41,309 nt of DNA. Source: Granulicoccus phenolivorans DSM 17626 = NBRC 107789 = JCM 15570 (GTDB lineage Bacteria > Actinomycetota > Actinomycetes > Propionibacteriales > Propionibacteriaceae). Positions 7,220-14,774 of the stretch are shown here, one piece after another (the stretch's first letter is position 1; the number at the start of each line of letters is the position of its first letter). The stretch lies in NCBI RefSeq assembly GCF_000423085.1, contig NZ_AUHH01000041.1:1-41309 (forward strand), in the 5' to 3' direction. The notes below the pieces were generated by a model. That model saw only the letters and a program-made list of their open reading frames with translations. It did not search any database and was not told where the DNA came from. A program made the position numbers and the translations under genes.

Positions 7220-10140
7220 GCCCGGATCACCTCCAGTCCCCGGTCCGGGCTGTAGCGCAGTTTGCCCACGCCGCCCGGCTCGTCGAACAGGTCAGTCATC
7301 AACACGGTGCTTCCTTCCTGAATCTGGGTCATCGGGAGAAAGAGCTCGCCCTTGAGGAGAGGGTGCTGCCGCCACGCCCAGTGGCGGACGGCTTCCTGGC
7401 TTTCCAGCAGGCGCAGGGTCTGCTCCAGCCGTTGGGGCCATCGGGTCAACTGGGGTGGCAGCCGAATCGACCAGGACGAGATCTCCAGTGCGGTCTCCCG
7501 GTTCGGGATCGAGCGCACATCCAGCGGCAGGCCCCCGTGCCACGGTGGCCGAATGACCTGCCCGTCGGGATCCAACGGCACCAGAATCACTTCCAGGGTC
7601 GGATCGGTGTCGCGCACCATGACCGCAGCCTGCTGTTCGGTGGCATCCGGACTGTGCGCCATCCAGTCGGCCATCGTGCGACGGCGCCGCAACTGATCCG
7701 GAGTCTTCGGGAGGGCGTACGCTCCCGCGGCTTCGCGCTGGGCGGCGCGATGGGCCTCGTACTCGACCCGTGCAGTCTCCAGCGTCGGCTGCCAATGCGG
7801 GGGACCGATCGGCGCGGGTCCAAGAGCGCCGGCCACCAGCGGGGCGATGTCCTCGGGCAGGGTGAGCGTCGGACCGTGCTCGATCAGGGCCGCGGCGGTA
7901 CGGAGGAGAAGATGATCTCCGTACACGGCGTGGGACCCCGAATCCGCGCGCGGCGGCTCGTCGGGTGCCTCGCTGGGCTCGGCCAGCACCAGGACACGGG
8001 GGAGTTCCAGCCCGACCGGACGCTGTCGTTGATGGCGATGGAGGCGGCCGATCCGCTGGAACAGCAGATCCATCGGGGCCAGATCGGTGACCAGCAGATC
8101 GAAGTCGACATCCAGAGACTGTTCGACCACCTGGGTGGCGACCACGATGTGTCGCCGGGGCCGGCGTCCGTGTTTGCCGAAGGTCTCCACCAGCCGGCCG
8201 TCATTGCTGGTCCGGTCCGCGGCGATGTAGCGGGAATGGGCCAGCGAGACCGGCCCCAGCCCCGCGTCCCGGATCGCGTCAAAGGTCTGCTGCGCCGCGG
8301 TCACGGTGTTGCGGACCACCAGGACACACCCCGCGTCCGGAACCGTGCGCCGCAGCCGGGCGATGAGAGCGTCGAGGTCGTTGTTCTCCCATTCCCAGTG
8401 CACCTCACGCGACGCCGCGATGGTCGGGATCCGAGTGACCCGTGCACGGGTGTCGTCCCGGTTCAGGGTGGTGATGATCGGGTAGTCCGTGCCGTCCAGC
8501 TCGGGGACGCGCGCCGCTTCGGCACCGCCGTAGGCGGCCACCAACTCGCGACGCCGGGCTGGCGTCAGAGTCGCCGAGAGCACGATCACCGGGGTTCCGT
8601 ACTCGCCCAGCCACGGCAGCAGCGCGTCGAGGAAAACGTTCATGTAGGAGTCGCTGGCGTGCGCCTCGTCAACGATGACAACCTTGCCGGCCAGGGCCAG
8701 GTGATTGAGCATCTGATGCTTGATCGTGGCGCCGGCCACCAGGATCTGATCGATCGTGCAGACCACGAAGTTGTGCAGCAGGCGCCGCTTCCTGCCGTTG
8801 AACCACTGGTGCGCGACCGCCCGGGCCATGCCGTCCGCGGATTCCTCGTCGTTGGTGCGGGGCTGGGTTTCCTCCGGGTACAGGGCGTCCACCGCATACT
8901 CGGCATCTGCCCGACGCACGGCCTCGACCATCTCCGCGTAGGTCGGGTTGAGCCGGGCCTTCCCGTGCCCCAGCCCCAACGACCACGGAACACTGTGCTG
9001 CATCTCGACCGACTGATGGTCCAGCCAGTCGAGAACCCGTTCGAGCATCGCGTTGGTGGTCGCCTGGGTCGGGAGGGCCATCAGTAGCCCCTGGGCTCCG
9101 TAACGGGCGGCCAGCCGGTAGCCGGCGACCAGACCGGTCTCGGTCTTGCCCTCACCCGGCTGAGCCTCGATGATCATCAACTGGCAGTCGGCGTCGGTCA
9201 GTTCTTCGACCGCCTCCTGGATCGGTTTCAGGCGGTACTCCGCCGGCCACCCGAACTGCTCGCGATACAGCTCCAACCCGGACAGCGTGCTCGGCAGGGG
9301 TGCCCACGGGCTGGGAAGAGCGGCGTGGTCCCAACCACGTCGGAACCGGTCCGGATCGGTGATCACCGCCGGTGACAGCACCGAATCCAGCGGCCGCAGG
9401 CCGAAGTAGTCCTGATTGCTGGCGAGCCAGTCCGCCATGATGAGCAGGCCGGTCATCTCGATCTGCACCGCCATCGGCAGGACCACCTCCGACCACGCCG
9501 ACAGCCGCTCGGCCACGCCCGAGGTCCGCCCGGCCCAGTCGAGCAATTCCGTACGGACGGCGTCCCATTCCGCACCCCCCACACCGGCCGGGCGGTCGGG
9601 GATCGCCTGGACGTCCTTCGCGGGCACGGCGCGTCCATGATGGGCGCCCAGGATCGCGGCGAGCTGTCTTCCCAGATGCACGGGGAGGCCGTGGTCGCTG
9701 CACCATGCCGTCAGGGCCCAGTTGCTGACCGCCGAGTGCGGCTGCGCGCGGCGCTCATCCTTCAAATCGGCCAGTGGTGGGCACTCGAGCCCCAGCTGAC
9801 GCACCCGGGCCGCCAGCGTCTCCACCTGACAGATGAAGCTCGGGGAGGCTTTCCCGAGGTCGTGGGCAGAACACAGAAAGACGAGCAGGGCCCGGGCGTC
9901 CGCGTGGCCTCCCGGCAAGCAGTCTGCCCAGCGCCCTTTGACTGCCGGCGCCAGCCAGTGATCGAACAGCAGACCGCCGACGCGCGCGGTGTCCAGCAGG
10001 TGTTGCGGTAGCGAGAGCCAGCCCAGATGGCCGGCGCTCTTCGCCCAGATTCCACGTGCGGCCTCACTGAGGCCAAAAGTGTCAGTCCCGTCCAGCACCA
10101 TGAAGATCGCCCCCGATGTTCCATCGATGACACAGAGCAT
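7216..10140 (-). CDS. cas3: CRISPR-associated helicase-nuclease Cas3, type I-E
   Basis: Cas3 nicks and degrades DNA bound by Cascade. The 974-residue product has an N-terminal HD nuclease domain (LPQHLL with His47; SAHDLGK with His93-Asp94; GAHHGR near 165-170). The superfamily 2 helicase part has Walker A AQPGEGKTE (326-334), DEAH 491-494, SAT 522-524 and motif VI FQRIGRLHRH. Length exceeds the 888 of E. coli, in line with actinobacterial forms. ATG at 10140 is taken as the start; Met14 at 10101 is an alternative that still precedes the HD domain. It is the first gene of the coupled cas operon, and the upstream region carries an orphan repeat within inverted repeats. Confidence 0.96.
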   Translation of the reverse strand: MLCVIDGTSGAIFMVLDGTDTFGLSEAARGIWAKSAGHLGWLSLPQHLLDTARVGGLLFDHWLAPAVKGRWADCLPGGHADARALLVFLCSAHDLGKASPSFICQVETLAARVRQLGLECPPLADLKDERRAQPHSAVSNWALTAWCSDHGLPVHLGRQLAAILGAHHGRAVPAKDVQAIPDRPAGVGGAEWDAVRTELLDWAGRTSGVAERLSAWSEVVLPMAVQIEMTGLLIMADWLASNQDYFGLRPLDSVLSPAVITDPDRFRRGWDHAALPSPWAPLPSTLSGLELYREQFGWPAEYRLKPIQEAVEELTDADCQLMIIEAQPGEGKTETGLVAGYRLAARYGAQGLLMALPTQATTNAMLERVLDWLDHQSVEMQHSVPWSLGLGHGKARLNPTYAEMVEAVRRADAEYAVDALYPEETQPRTNDEESADGMARAVAHQWFNGRKRRLLHNFVVCTIDQILVAGATIKHQMLNHLALAGKVVIVDEAHASDSYMNVFLDALLPWLGEYGTPVIVLSATLTPARRRELVAAYGGAEAARVPELDGTDYPIITTLNRDDTRARVTRIPTIAASREVHWEWENNDLDALIARLRRTVPDAGCVLVVRNTVTAAQQTFDAIRDAGLGPVSLAHSRYIAADRTSNDGRLVETFGKHGRRPRRHIVVATQVVEQSLDVDFDLLVTDLAPMDLLFQRIGRLHRHQRQRPVGLELPRVLVLAEPSEAPDEPPRADSGSHAVYGDHLLLRTAAALIEHGPTLTLPEDIAPLVAGALGPAPIGPPHWQPTLETARVEYEAHRAAQREAAGAYALPKTPDQLRRRRTMADWMAHSPDATEQQAAVMVRDTDPTLEVILVPLDPDGQVIRPPWHGGLPLDVRSIPNRETALEISSWSIRLPPQLTRWPQRLEQTLRLLESQEAVRHWAWRQHPLLKGELFLPMTQIQEGSTVLMTDLFDEPGGVGKLRYSPDRGLEVIRA

Positions 10141-10180
10141 ACAGGATGAGCACGACTAATAAAACCTTTTTAGATGATGG

Positions 10181-10258
10181 GCTCGGGACGGGAAATCCCC
10201 GCGCGAGCGGGGAACACGGTTGATCCCACTAACAAAACTGGGTCATCCCGTCCCGAGC
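10181..10258. promoter_or_regulatory. Inverted-repeat element enclosing an orphan CRISPR repeat, upstream of cas3
   Basis: GCTCGGGACGGGA at 10181-10193 and TCCCGTCCCGAGC at 10246-10258 form perfect 13-bp inverted arms separated by 52 bp. The loop contains the degenerate CRISPR repeat at 10191-10217. The element lies 41-118 bp upstream of the cas3 start. As RNA it could fold into a long hairpin with an inner stem-loop; as DNA it could be a two-half-site operator. Nothing similar is seen elsewhere in the window. Confidence 0.7.
10191..10217 (-). repeat. Orphan degenerate CRISPR repeat upstream of cas3
   Basis: On the minus strand this 27-nt element reads GTGTTCCCCGC, loop TCGC, then GCGGGGATTTCC. 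The array repeat reads GTGCTCCCCGC, loop GCGA, then GCGGGGATGATCC. The stem is intact, both flanks match with small changes, and the tetraloop is the reverse complement of that in the array. It is alone: no second repeat lies within a spacer length. Orientation is the same as the array and the cas genes. It could be recognised by Cas6e if transcribed. Confidence 0.85.
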
Positions 10259-10326
10259 ATGGCAATCGTACGCAGCGACTCGGACCGGAGATATTGATGG
10301 CATGACGGTGGTGTCAAGCAGGTGGG

Positions 10327-10461
10327 TCACAGGTCGGGAACCTTCAGGTCCAGTTCGAGCGGTGCGAACTCCACGTCGAGTTCGTCGTCCATGCTGAGAC
10401 GGTCCACCAGGGCGGCACCTGTCTGGCCCAGTCGGCGGTATTCGGCGATCGACAGCTGCCC
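10327..10461 (-). pseudogene. In-frame coding-like extension after the MerR stop codon
   Basis: After the TGA ending the MerR gene (10462-10464), the same frame stays open for 44 codons to a second TGA at 10327-10329. The translation begins GQLSIAEYRRLGQTGAALVD and ends FAPLELDLKVPDL. Third codon positions are strongly GC, like the real genes nearby, so this may be true coding sequence. It could be a former C-terminal domain cut off by a new stop codon, or the tail of a separate gene that lost its start. I do not recognise the family. Confidence 0.4.
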
Positions 10462-10902
10462 TCAGGCGGAGACCTCCCGGTCCTCGCCGAGTGGGTCGGC
10501 ACTCCCGGGCACCGGGTGCAGCGCCCGGAATCGTTCGGAGGTGTACTCCGGGGCCACCCGGTCGAGGTAGCACTCCACCTGCGACCGGCTGCGGACCAGG
10601 CGCTCGATGGTCTCGTCCAGGCGGTCGCGTTCGGTGACCAGCAGGGCGGCCATGTCCGGATCGTCGTGGTGCGGCATCTCCGCGCCCGGCCCGTGGACGC
10701 AGGGCAGCAGTACCCGCACCACTCGGGTGGGCATCCCGCTCTCCACCAGCAGCCGGATCTGGCGTACGGTCTCGACCGCGGACTCGTCGTAGTCGCGATA
10801 GTTGCTGAAGGTGCGGTCGGGGGCCAGCAGCCCCTGCTCCTCGTAGTAGCGCAACTGGCGGGTGGTCGTCCCGGCCCGCCGGGCCAACTCGCCGATCTTC
10901 AT
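10462..10902 (-). CDS. MerR-family transcriptional regulator
   Basis: This 146-residue product starts MKIGELARRAGTTTRQLRYY, the classic MerR winged helix-turn-helix, followed by EEQGLLAPDRTFSNYRDYD (wing) and a long dimerisation helix ERDRLDETIERLVRSRSQ. One cysteine sits in LLPCVHGP between the DNA-binding and helical parts. The effector cannot be predicted. RBS GGAGAT lies 4-5 nt before ATG. It is the last gene of a minus-strand run LLM oxidoreductase, EthD, EthD, merR, and a MerR-type dyad lies in the promoter of that run. Self-regulated control of the operon is therefore likely. Confidence 0.9.
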   Translation of the reverse strand: MKIGELARRAGTTTRQLRYYEEQGLLAPDRTFSNYRDYDESAVETVRQIRLLVESGMPTRVVRVLLPCVHGPGAEMPHHDDPDMAALLVTERDRLDETIERLVRSRSQVECYLDRVAPEYTSERFRALHPVPGSADPLGEDREVSA

Positions 10903-10950
10903 CCCGATCTCCTTCCGGCACTCCAGCCAGGCTAACGCGCACGCACGCGA

Positions 10951-11541
10951 TCAGTCGTCCAGCGAGGCATCGTCGGGGACGATCATCGGCACGGTCTCGA
11001 CCACGGCGTACCGAACCCCCAGGGCGGTCCCGACGCGATCGGCGACATCCCGACCCCGGGTGTACACGCTGAGCAGCGTGTCGCCGCCGCCGGTGACCCT
11101 GGGAGCCTCATCCAGGTGGAGTACATCGACGGCGCCGACCTGCCAGTCCGCGGCGATGTCCGCCGGGTCACCGCCCAGGGCCAGCAGCCGGGTACGCCCG
11201 GTGAAGCCGGTCCGGACGTGGTCCACAGCGGTGACCAGCACCGAGAAGCCGTTCTCGACATCGAACATGAACTTCTCATCGACCGACAGGGGCCGGGCGG
11301 CCGGGTCGGCCCAGGCCCGGTCCTCGCCCGCGGCGTCGGAGAAGAAAAGTTCGGCGAAGCCGCGAACGTCGTCCCAGACGAACTCCGGATCGACCGGCCG
11401 GTTCTGGCGGTAGCCGACGATCCCCCGGATCGGCATCACCAGTTCTCCGTGCTGATTGGCCCAGTAGTCCTGGAACGCCTCGATGGACTCGAAGGCGCCC
11501 GGGCGGGGCTTGAGGAAAGCAATGCGATGGCGCAGGGACAT
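10951..11541 (-). CDS. EthD-type dimeric alpha/beta-barrel protein, double length (paralogue 2)
   Basis: The 196-residue protein resembles the EthD family of small ferredoxin-like alpha/beta-barrel proteins. The N-terminal half (RIAFLKPRPGAFESIEAFQD, followed by YWANQHGELVM, then GYRQNRPVD and RGFAELFF) shows the EthD layout of strand, helix with W-x-x-x-H, strand. The second half (SVLVTAVDHV to VVETVPMIV) has the proportions of another ferredoxin-like fold, so one chain may form a pseudo-dimeric barrel. RBS AGGAGAG precedes ATG. It is paralogous to the gene just upstream in the operon. EthD proteins often assist oxidative degradation or decarboxylation, but the substrate here is unknown. Confidence 0.75.
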   Translation of the reverse strand: MSLRHRIAFLKPRPGAFESIEAFQDYWANQHGELVMPIRGIVGYRQNRPVDPEFVWDDVRGFAELFFSDAAGEDRAWADPAARPLSVDEKFMFDVENGFSVLVTAVDHVRTGFTGRTRLLALGGDPADIAADWQVGAVDVLHLDEAPRVTGGGDTLLSVYTRGRDVADRVGTALGVRYAVVETVPMIVPDDASLDD

Positions 11542-11577
11542 GGGTTCTCTCCTGGGGCGGGTGGGTTGGGTAGCGGG

Positions 11578-12162
11578 TCAGCGGTTGAGGCGCTCGGCGG
11601 GCGGGGTGACGATGTTGACCGGGGTCACCAGGTAGGTGTCGTGGCCCTCGGCCTCACCACCCAACGCGTCCTTGACCGCGATCGCGTCCATCTCGCTGGT
11701 GGTCCACACGCTGAGGACCTGGCGGGAGCCGGTGAGCGGCTCGGCCTGGTCGAGGTTCAGCACGCTGATCCGCGAGGCGAGCTCGCGGGGCACGTCGGCC
11801 AGCCGGCCGGTCAGGGACATCACCCGCGAAGCGGTACGCGGACCGTCGAGCTCGACCTGCTCGTCCACCAGGGCCGAGAAGGTCAGCTCCTCCACCATGA
11901 ACGAGTGCTCGTGCTCGCGGATCACCTTGGACTGGTGCGAGTCGAAGGCTTCCTGCTCCAGCTCGGCGGAGTCGTAGAACAGTTCGGCGATGCCGTCGTA
12001 GCGTCCGCGGCCCCACTGGGCGGGTACGGGACGGTCCTGGCGGTAGCCCCGCAGGTTGACCGTGGGGACCAGCAGGTGGGAGTGGACCATGTTCCAGTCC
12101 AGGTGGAATTTCTCGTAGCTGACGTCGGCGATCTTGGTGATGAACACGATGCGCTGGTGCAC
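11578..12162 (-). CDS. EthD-type dimeric alpha/beta-barrel protein, double length (paralogue 1)
   Basis: The 194-residue product shares its layout with the following gene: RIVFITKIADVSYEKFHLDW then NMVHSHLLVPTV, GYRQDRPVP and GIAELFYDS, then a second half from FSALVDEQVEL to TYLVTPVNIVTPP. The W-N-M-V-H element corresponds to W-A-N-Q-H in its partner. The start is GTG at 12162 with a strong RBS (AAAGGAG). It sits between the LLM oxidoreductase and its paralogue with gaps of 52 and 36 bp, so the three are very likely one transcript. The pair may form a heteromer. Function is inferred only at the fold level. Confidence 0.75.
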   Translation of the reverse strand: MHQRIVFITKIADVSYEKFHLDWNMVHSHLLVPTVNLRGYRQDRPVPAQWGRGRYDGIAELFYDSAELEQEAFDSHQSKVIREHEHSFMVEELTFSALVDEQVELDGPRTASRVMSLTGRLADVPRELASRISVLNLDQAEPLTGSRQVLSVWTTSEMDAIAVKDALGGEAEGHDTYLVTPVNIVTPPAERLNR

Positions 12163-12214
12163 GGGGGTCTCCTTTCGGGGCGCCCGAGGGCCGGGCGCAG
12201 TGGGGTCGGGTGGG

Positions 12215-13225
12215 TCAGTGGGCGGCGACCGGGCTCAGGCCGGCGGGGAACAGCGGCACGATGTACTCGCCGAACTCGGCCAGCACCTCGCGCGCCGGTC
12301 GGGTGGACTGCTTGAGGTTGATCATCAACTGGTCGATGCCGATGCTCTCCCACCGGTGCAGCAGGTCGATCAGCGGCTCCCGCCCGACCCGGAAGCCCTG
12401 GTGGATCGGGGTCGGCGCCTGCCGCGGATCCTCCGCCAGGTCGAAGTAGGTGGCCTGATTGAACGGCTTCCAGCCGGGCTCGCCCTTGGCGGCGGTCAGC
12501 CGCCGCCAACGCTTGATGTTGTGCTCCTGCTGCTCCGGCGGAAGCGTGTAGAACAGCCAGCCGTCACCGTTGTCCGCGATCCACTCCACCGTCTGTCGGG
12601 ACGTGCCGGTGATGAACAGGGGCAGCCGCTCGTGGGTCGGCTTGGGCAGCAGGTCGGCGCCCTGCAACTGGCCGAAGGGGGAGCGGACGGTGGGGAAGCG
12701 GTTCTCCAGAGCGGCCCGGAGGTAGGCGAGCGACTCGCGGAACAGCTCGCCACGCTGGTCGTGCCGCCGACCGTACGCCGGGAACTCGACGGCCCGGTCG
12801 CCACTGGCCACCCCCAGGGTGAACCGTCCGCCCGAGAGCTGGTCGACGCTGGCGGCAGCCTTGGCGATGTCCAGCGGCTGTCGCAACGGCAACACCGAAC
12901 TGGCCGTGCCCAGGGCGATCCGGTCCGTGGTCGCGGCCAGGTAGCCGAGGTAGGTGAAGGTGTCGAAGACCTGCCCGGTGTCCCCGAAGTTCGGGTCGAG
13001 CAGCGGCACGTCACGGACCCAGTACTGGGCGAATCCGGCGTCCTCCATCAGCGCCACCAGCGCGGACTGGTCGGCCATGGTCGGCACCGGACCCGCGAAG
13101 CCCTCGAGCGGGGCGATGATGCCCAGCGTCATCCCGTCGCTGCGGTACGCCCGGCGCAACCCGGGATGCTCGGTCAGGGGCCGGGCGCCCTCGCCCAGCA
13201 GGTTGAAGTTCTGGTTCGTGGTCAT
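12215..13225 (-). CDS. LLM-class flavin-dependent oxidoreductase (luciferase-like)
   Basis: This 336-residue protein is a bacterial-luciferase-like TIM barrel using FMN or F420. Recognisable parts are FAQYWVRDVPLLDPNFGDTG, TDRIALGTASSVLPLRQPLD followed by IAKAAASVDQLSGGRFTLGV, and LPLFITGTSRQTVEWIADNG. It most resembles the luciferase-type group often labelled BA3436-like (TIGR03571), from memory of the family. It heads the operon with two EthD-like proteins and a MerR regulator, which suggests an inducible oxidation or detoxification of a small organic compound. The -10 element lies only 8 bp before ATG, so the mRNA is probably leaderless. Confidence 0.9.
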   Translation of the reverse strand: MTTNQNFNLLGEGARPLTEHPGLRRAYRSDGMTLGIIAPLEGFAGPVPTMADQSALVALMEDAGFAQYWVRDVPLLDPNFGDTGQVFDTFTYLGYLAATTDRIALGTASSVLPLRQPLDIAKAAASVDQLSGGRFTLGVASGDRAVEFPAYGRRHDQRGELFRESLAYLRAALENRFPTVRSPFGQLQGADLLPKPTHERLPLFITGTSRQTVEWIADNGDGWLFYTLPPEQQEHNIKRWRRLTAAKGEPGWKPFNQATYFDLAEDPRQAPTPIHQGFRVGREPLIDLLHRWESIGIDQLMINLKQSTRPAREVLAEFGEYIVPLFPAGLSPVAAH

Positions 13226-13233
13226 ACCAAAAC

Positions 13234-13265
13234 GCTAAACCTTGACGTTTGCGTAAAAGTCAAGG
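13234..13265 (-). promoter_or_regulatory. MerR-type operator and promoter of the LLM-EthD-merR operon
   Basis: A perfect 7-bp dyad, CCTTGAC at 13240-13246 and GTCAAGG at 13259-13265, lies between and over a minus-strand -35 (TTGACT, 13258-13263) and a -10 (TTTAGC, 13234-13239). The 18-bp spacer (19 bp if the -10 is shifted by one base) and the dyad between the hexamers are typical of MerR-activated promoters. Transcription would start within a few bases of the ATG at 13225. Confidence 0.8.
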
Positions 13266-13316
13266 TGGGGGCGAAGGTCCGGTCACGTTCGTCGTGGGTG
13301 CCCCGGCGCCGGCCCG

Positions 13317-13955
13317 TCAGCTGGAGGTGGACGCGTCGGCCTGGTAGGTCTTCCACGCCGCCCGGGCCGCCCAGTACTGCCGGGCGTACTCCTTGGCCCG
13401 CTCCTTGATCAGCTTGGTGTCGATCGAGGTGAGGTCCTGGCGGATCACCGCCTGGGCCCGGTTGAACGCGCCGAGACCGGCCAGGATCGCGGCGGTCTTC
13501 GGGTCGGGGGGCGTATCGGTCAGGAACACGTCGAGGAGTTGTTGCCGGATCTCCTCCTCCGGTGCGGGGTCGCGGACCGGGTAGCGCGGTCGGCTGACGC
13601 CCAGGAAGTGGTGCTCCTGCTTGGTGAGTACGCCCTGGGCGGCGAGCCCGTCCAGGGTCCGGATGCGGGCCTGTCCCCGCAGCATCCGGATCGCCCGGTC
13701 CTGCGCCAGGGGGCCGGGAGCCAGCCGTTCCAGGGCCCAGTCCAGGACATCGGAGTCGGTGGGGGAGGTGTCCTCGATCAGCACCCGGTTCTTGCGGACG
13801 TCGGTCTCGCCCTGTTCACTGAGCCGGATCCGGCCCAGGAAGGACAGATCGGTGAGGATGCCGCCGGCCAGCAAGTAGCTGGTGGTTGCCAGGGACCGGG
13901 ACCGCCCGGACTTCTCGTCGGTGACCAGGAGCGCCAGGCTCTCGACGATCAGCAT
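13317..13955 (-). CDS. GPP34 (GOLPH3-like) family protein, copy 3
   Basis: The 212-residue product has the GPP34 layout: MLIVESLALLVTDEKSGRSR, then LAGGILTDLSFLGRIRLSEQ, a charged DVRKNRVLIED strand, and a helical C-terminal part with DLTSIDTKLIKERAKEYARQ and a WAARAAWKTYQ tail. Eukaryotic GOLPH3 binds phosphoinositide and Golgi glycosyltransferases; the role of bacterial GPP34 proteins is unknown. RBS AAGGAT precedes ATG. It is the last of three tandem paralogues on this strand. Confidence 0.85.
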   Translation of the reverse strand: MLIVESLALLVTDEKSGRSRSLATTSYLLAGGILTDLSFLGRIRLSEQGETDVRKNRVLIEDTSPTDSDVLDWALERLAPGPLAQDRAIRMLRGQARIRTLDGLAAQGVLTKQEHHFLGVSRPRYPVRDPAPEEEIRQQLLDVFLTDTPPDPKTAAILAGLGAFNRAQAVIRQDLTSIDTKLIKERAKEYARQYWAARAAWKTYQADASTSS

Positions 13956-14038
13956 GATCCTTCTTTCGGCTCGGTACCCCTATTCTCCTCCGGTCCGGCG
14001 CCGCGCCGACAGCGGGTAGGGATCGGCCGCGGTCCGGG

Positions 14039-14743
14039 TCAGCTCGAGATTGCGGTGGCGGCCACGGTGGAGGCCGTCATCGCCGCCATCGCCGCTTCGA
14101 TGGCCTTGCGGGCCCCGGCGGCGGCGAAGTTCTGCGATTCCAGGTCCTTGGCCCGTCGCTTCAGGGCCTTCTTGTCGATCGCCCGGGCGTCGATGTCCAT
14201 GGCGGCCAGCAGGTGCCGGTTGTCCTTCAGGACCACCTGTTCGATCTCGTCGATTCCGGACAGCAGGGCGATCAGGCAGGCCAGATGGACGTCGGGTTCC
14301 TGCCCGTCGATCAGGACGTCGATCAGCGCCCGGCGTACCTGCAGTTCGTGGTTGCTGTCCTCGGCGGGTGTCCAGCGGGACCCGGCAGAAACCCCGAGAA
14401 AGGTCTTCTTCTCCTCGGTCAGCAGTCCCTGTGCGGTGAGCCCTGCCAGCAGCGGCTTGGTGAACCCGGAACTGAGCCGGCTGACGGTGTCGCCGGCCGA
14501 GCGCGCGCGATCGCCGATCTTGGCCAGGGCCGCATCGAGGACGCGGTGGTCGGTCGGTGCCGGGTTCGCCACGATGACGCGGTCGGGCTTGTGGTCGCGT
14601 TCGCCCTTCTCGGTGATCCGGACCCGGCCCAGCAGGGCCAGGTCGATCAGGAGGGCGGCCCCGATGCCGGTGTCGGCCTCCCCGCGCACCCGGCCGGTCG
14701 CGTCATCGGTGAGCAGGAGCAGTAGGTCCTCGGCAAGCAACAT
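14039..14743 (-). CDS. GPP34 (GOLPH3-like) family protein, copy 2
   Basis: The 234-residue protein begins MLLAEDLLLLLTDDATGRVR and continues with IGAALLIDLALLGRVRITEK, matching its two neighbours. Further shared parts are the GLTAQGLLTEEKKTFLG turn and the C-terminal DIDARAIDKKALKRRAKDLE helix. Its C terminus (AAMAAMTASTVAATAISS) is alanine-rich and longer than in the other copies. It lies 83 bp before copy 3 and 31 bp after copy 1. There is no signal peptide or clear membrane segment, so it should be cytoplasmic or peripherally membrane-bound. Confidence 0.85.
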   Translation of the reverse strand: MLLAEDLLLLLTDDATGRVRGEADTGIGAALLIDLALLGRVRITEKGERDHKPDRVIVANPAPTDHRVLDAALAKIGDRARSAGDTVSRLSSGFTKPLLAGLTAQGLLTEEKKTFLGVSAGSRWTPAEDSNHELQVRRALIDVLIDGQEPDVHLACLIALLSGIDEIEQVVLKDNRHLLAAMDIDARAIDKKALKRRAKDLESQNFAAAGARKAIEAAMAAMTASTVAATAISS

Positions 14744-14774
14744 GTCCTCAACCTACAAACCTGCGGGGGCAGGG

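Noticed and set aside
7363-9087. 574-residue plus-strand open frame antisense to cas3
   Set aside because: It mirrors the cas3 codons; it has no family resemblance and cas3 has intact motifs.
10229-10942. 237-residue minus-strand frame over the MerR gene
   Set aside because: Out of frame with the recognisable MerR helix-turn-helix, and its Arg/Gly/Pro-rich translation has no domain.
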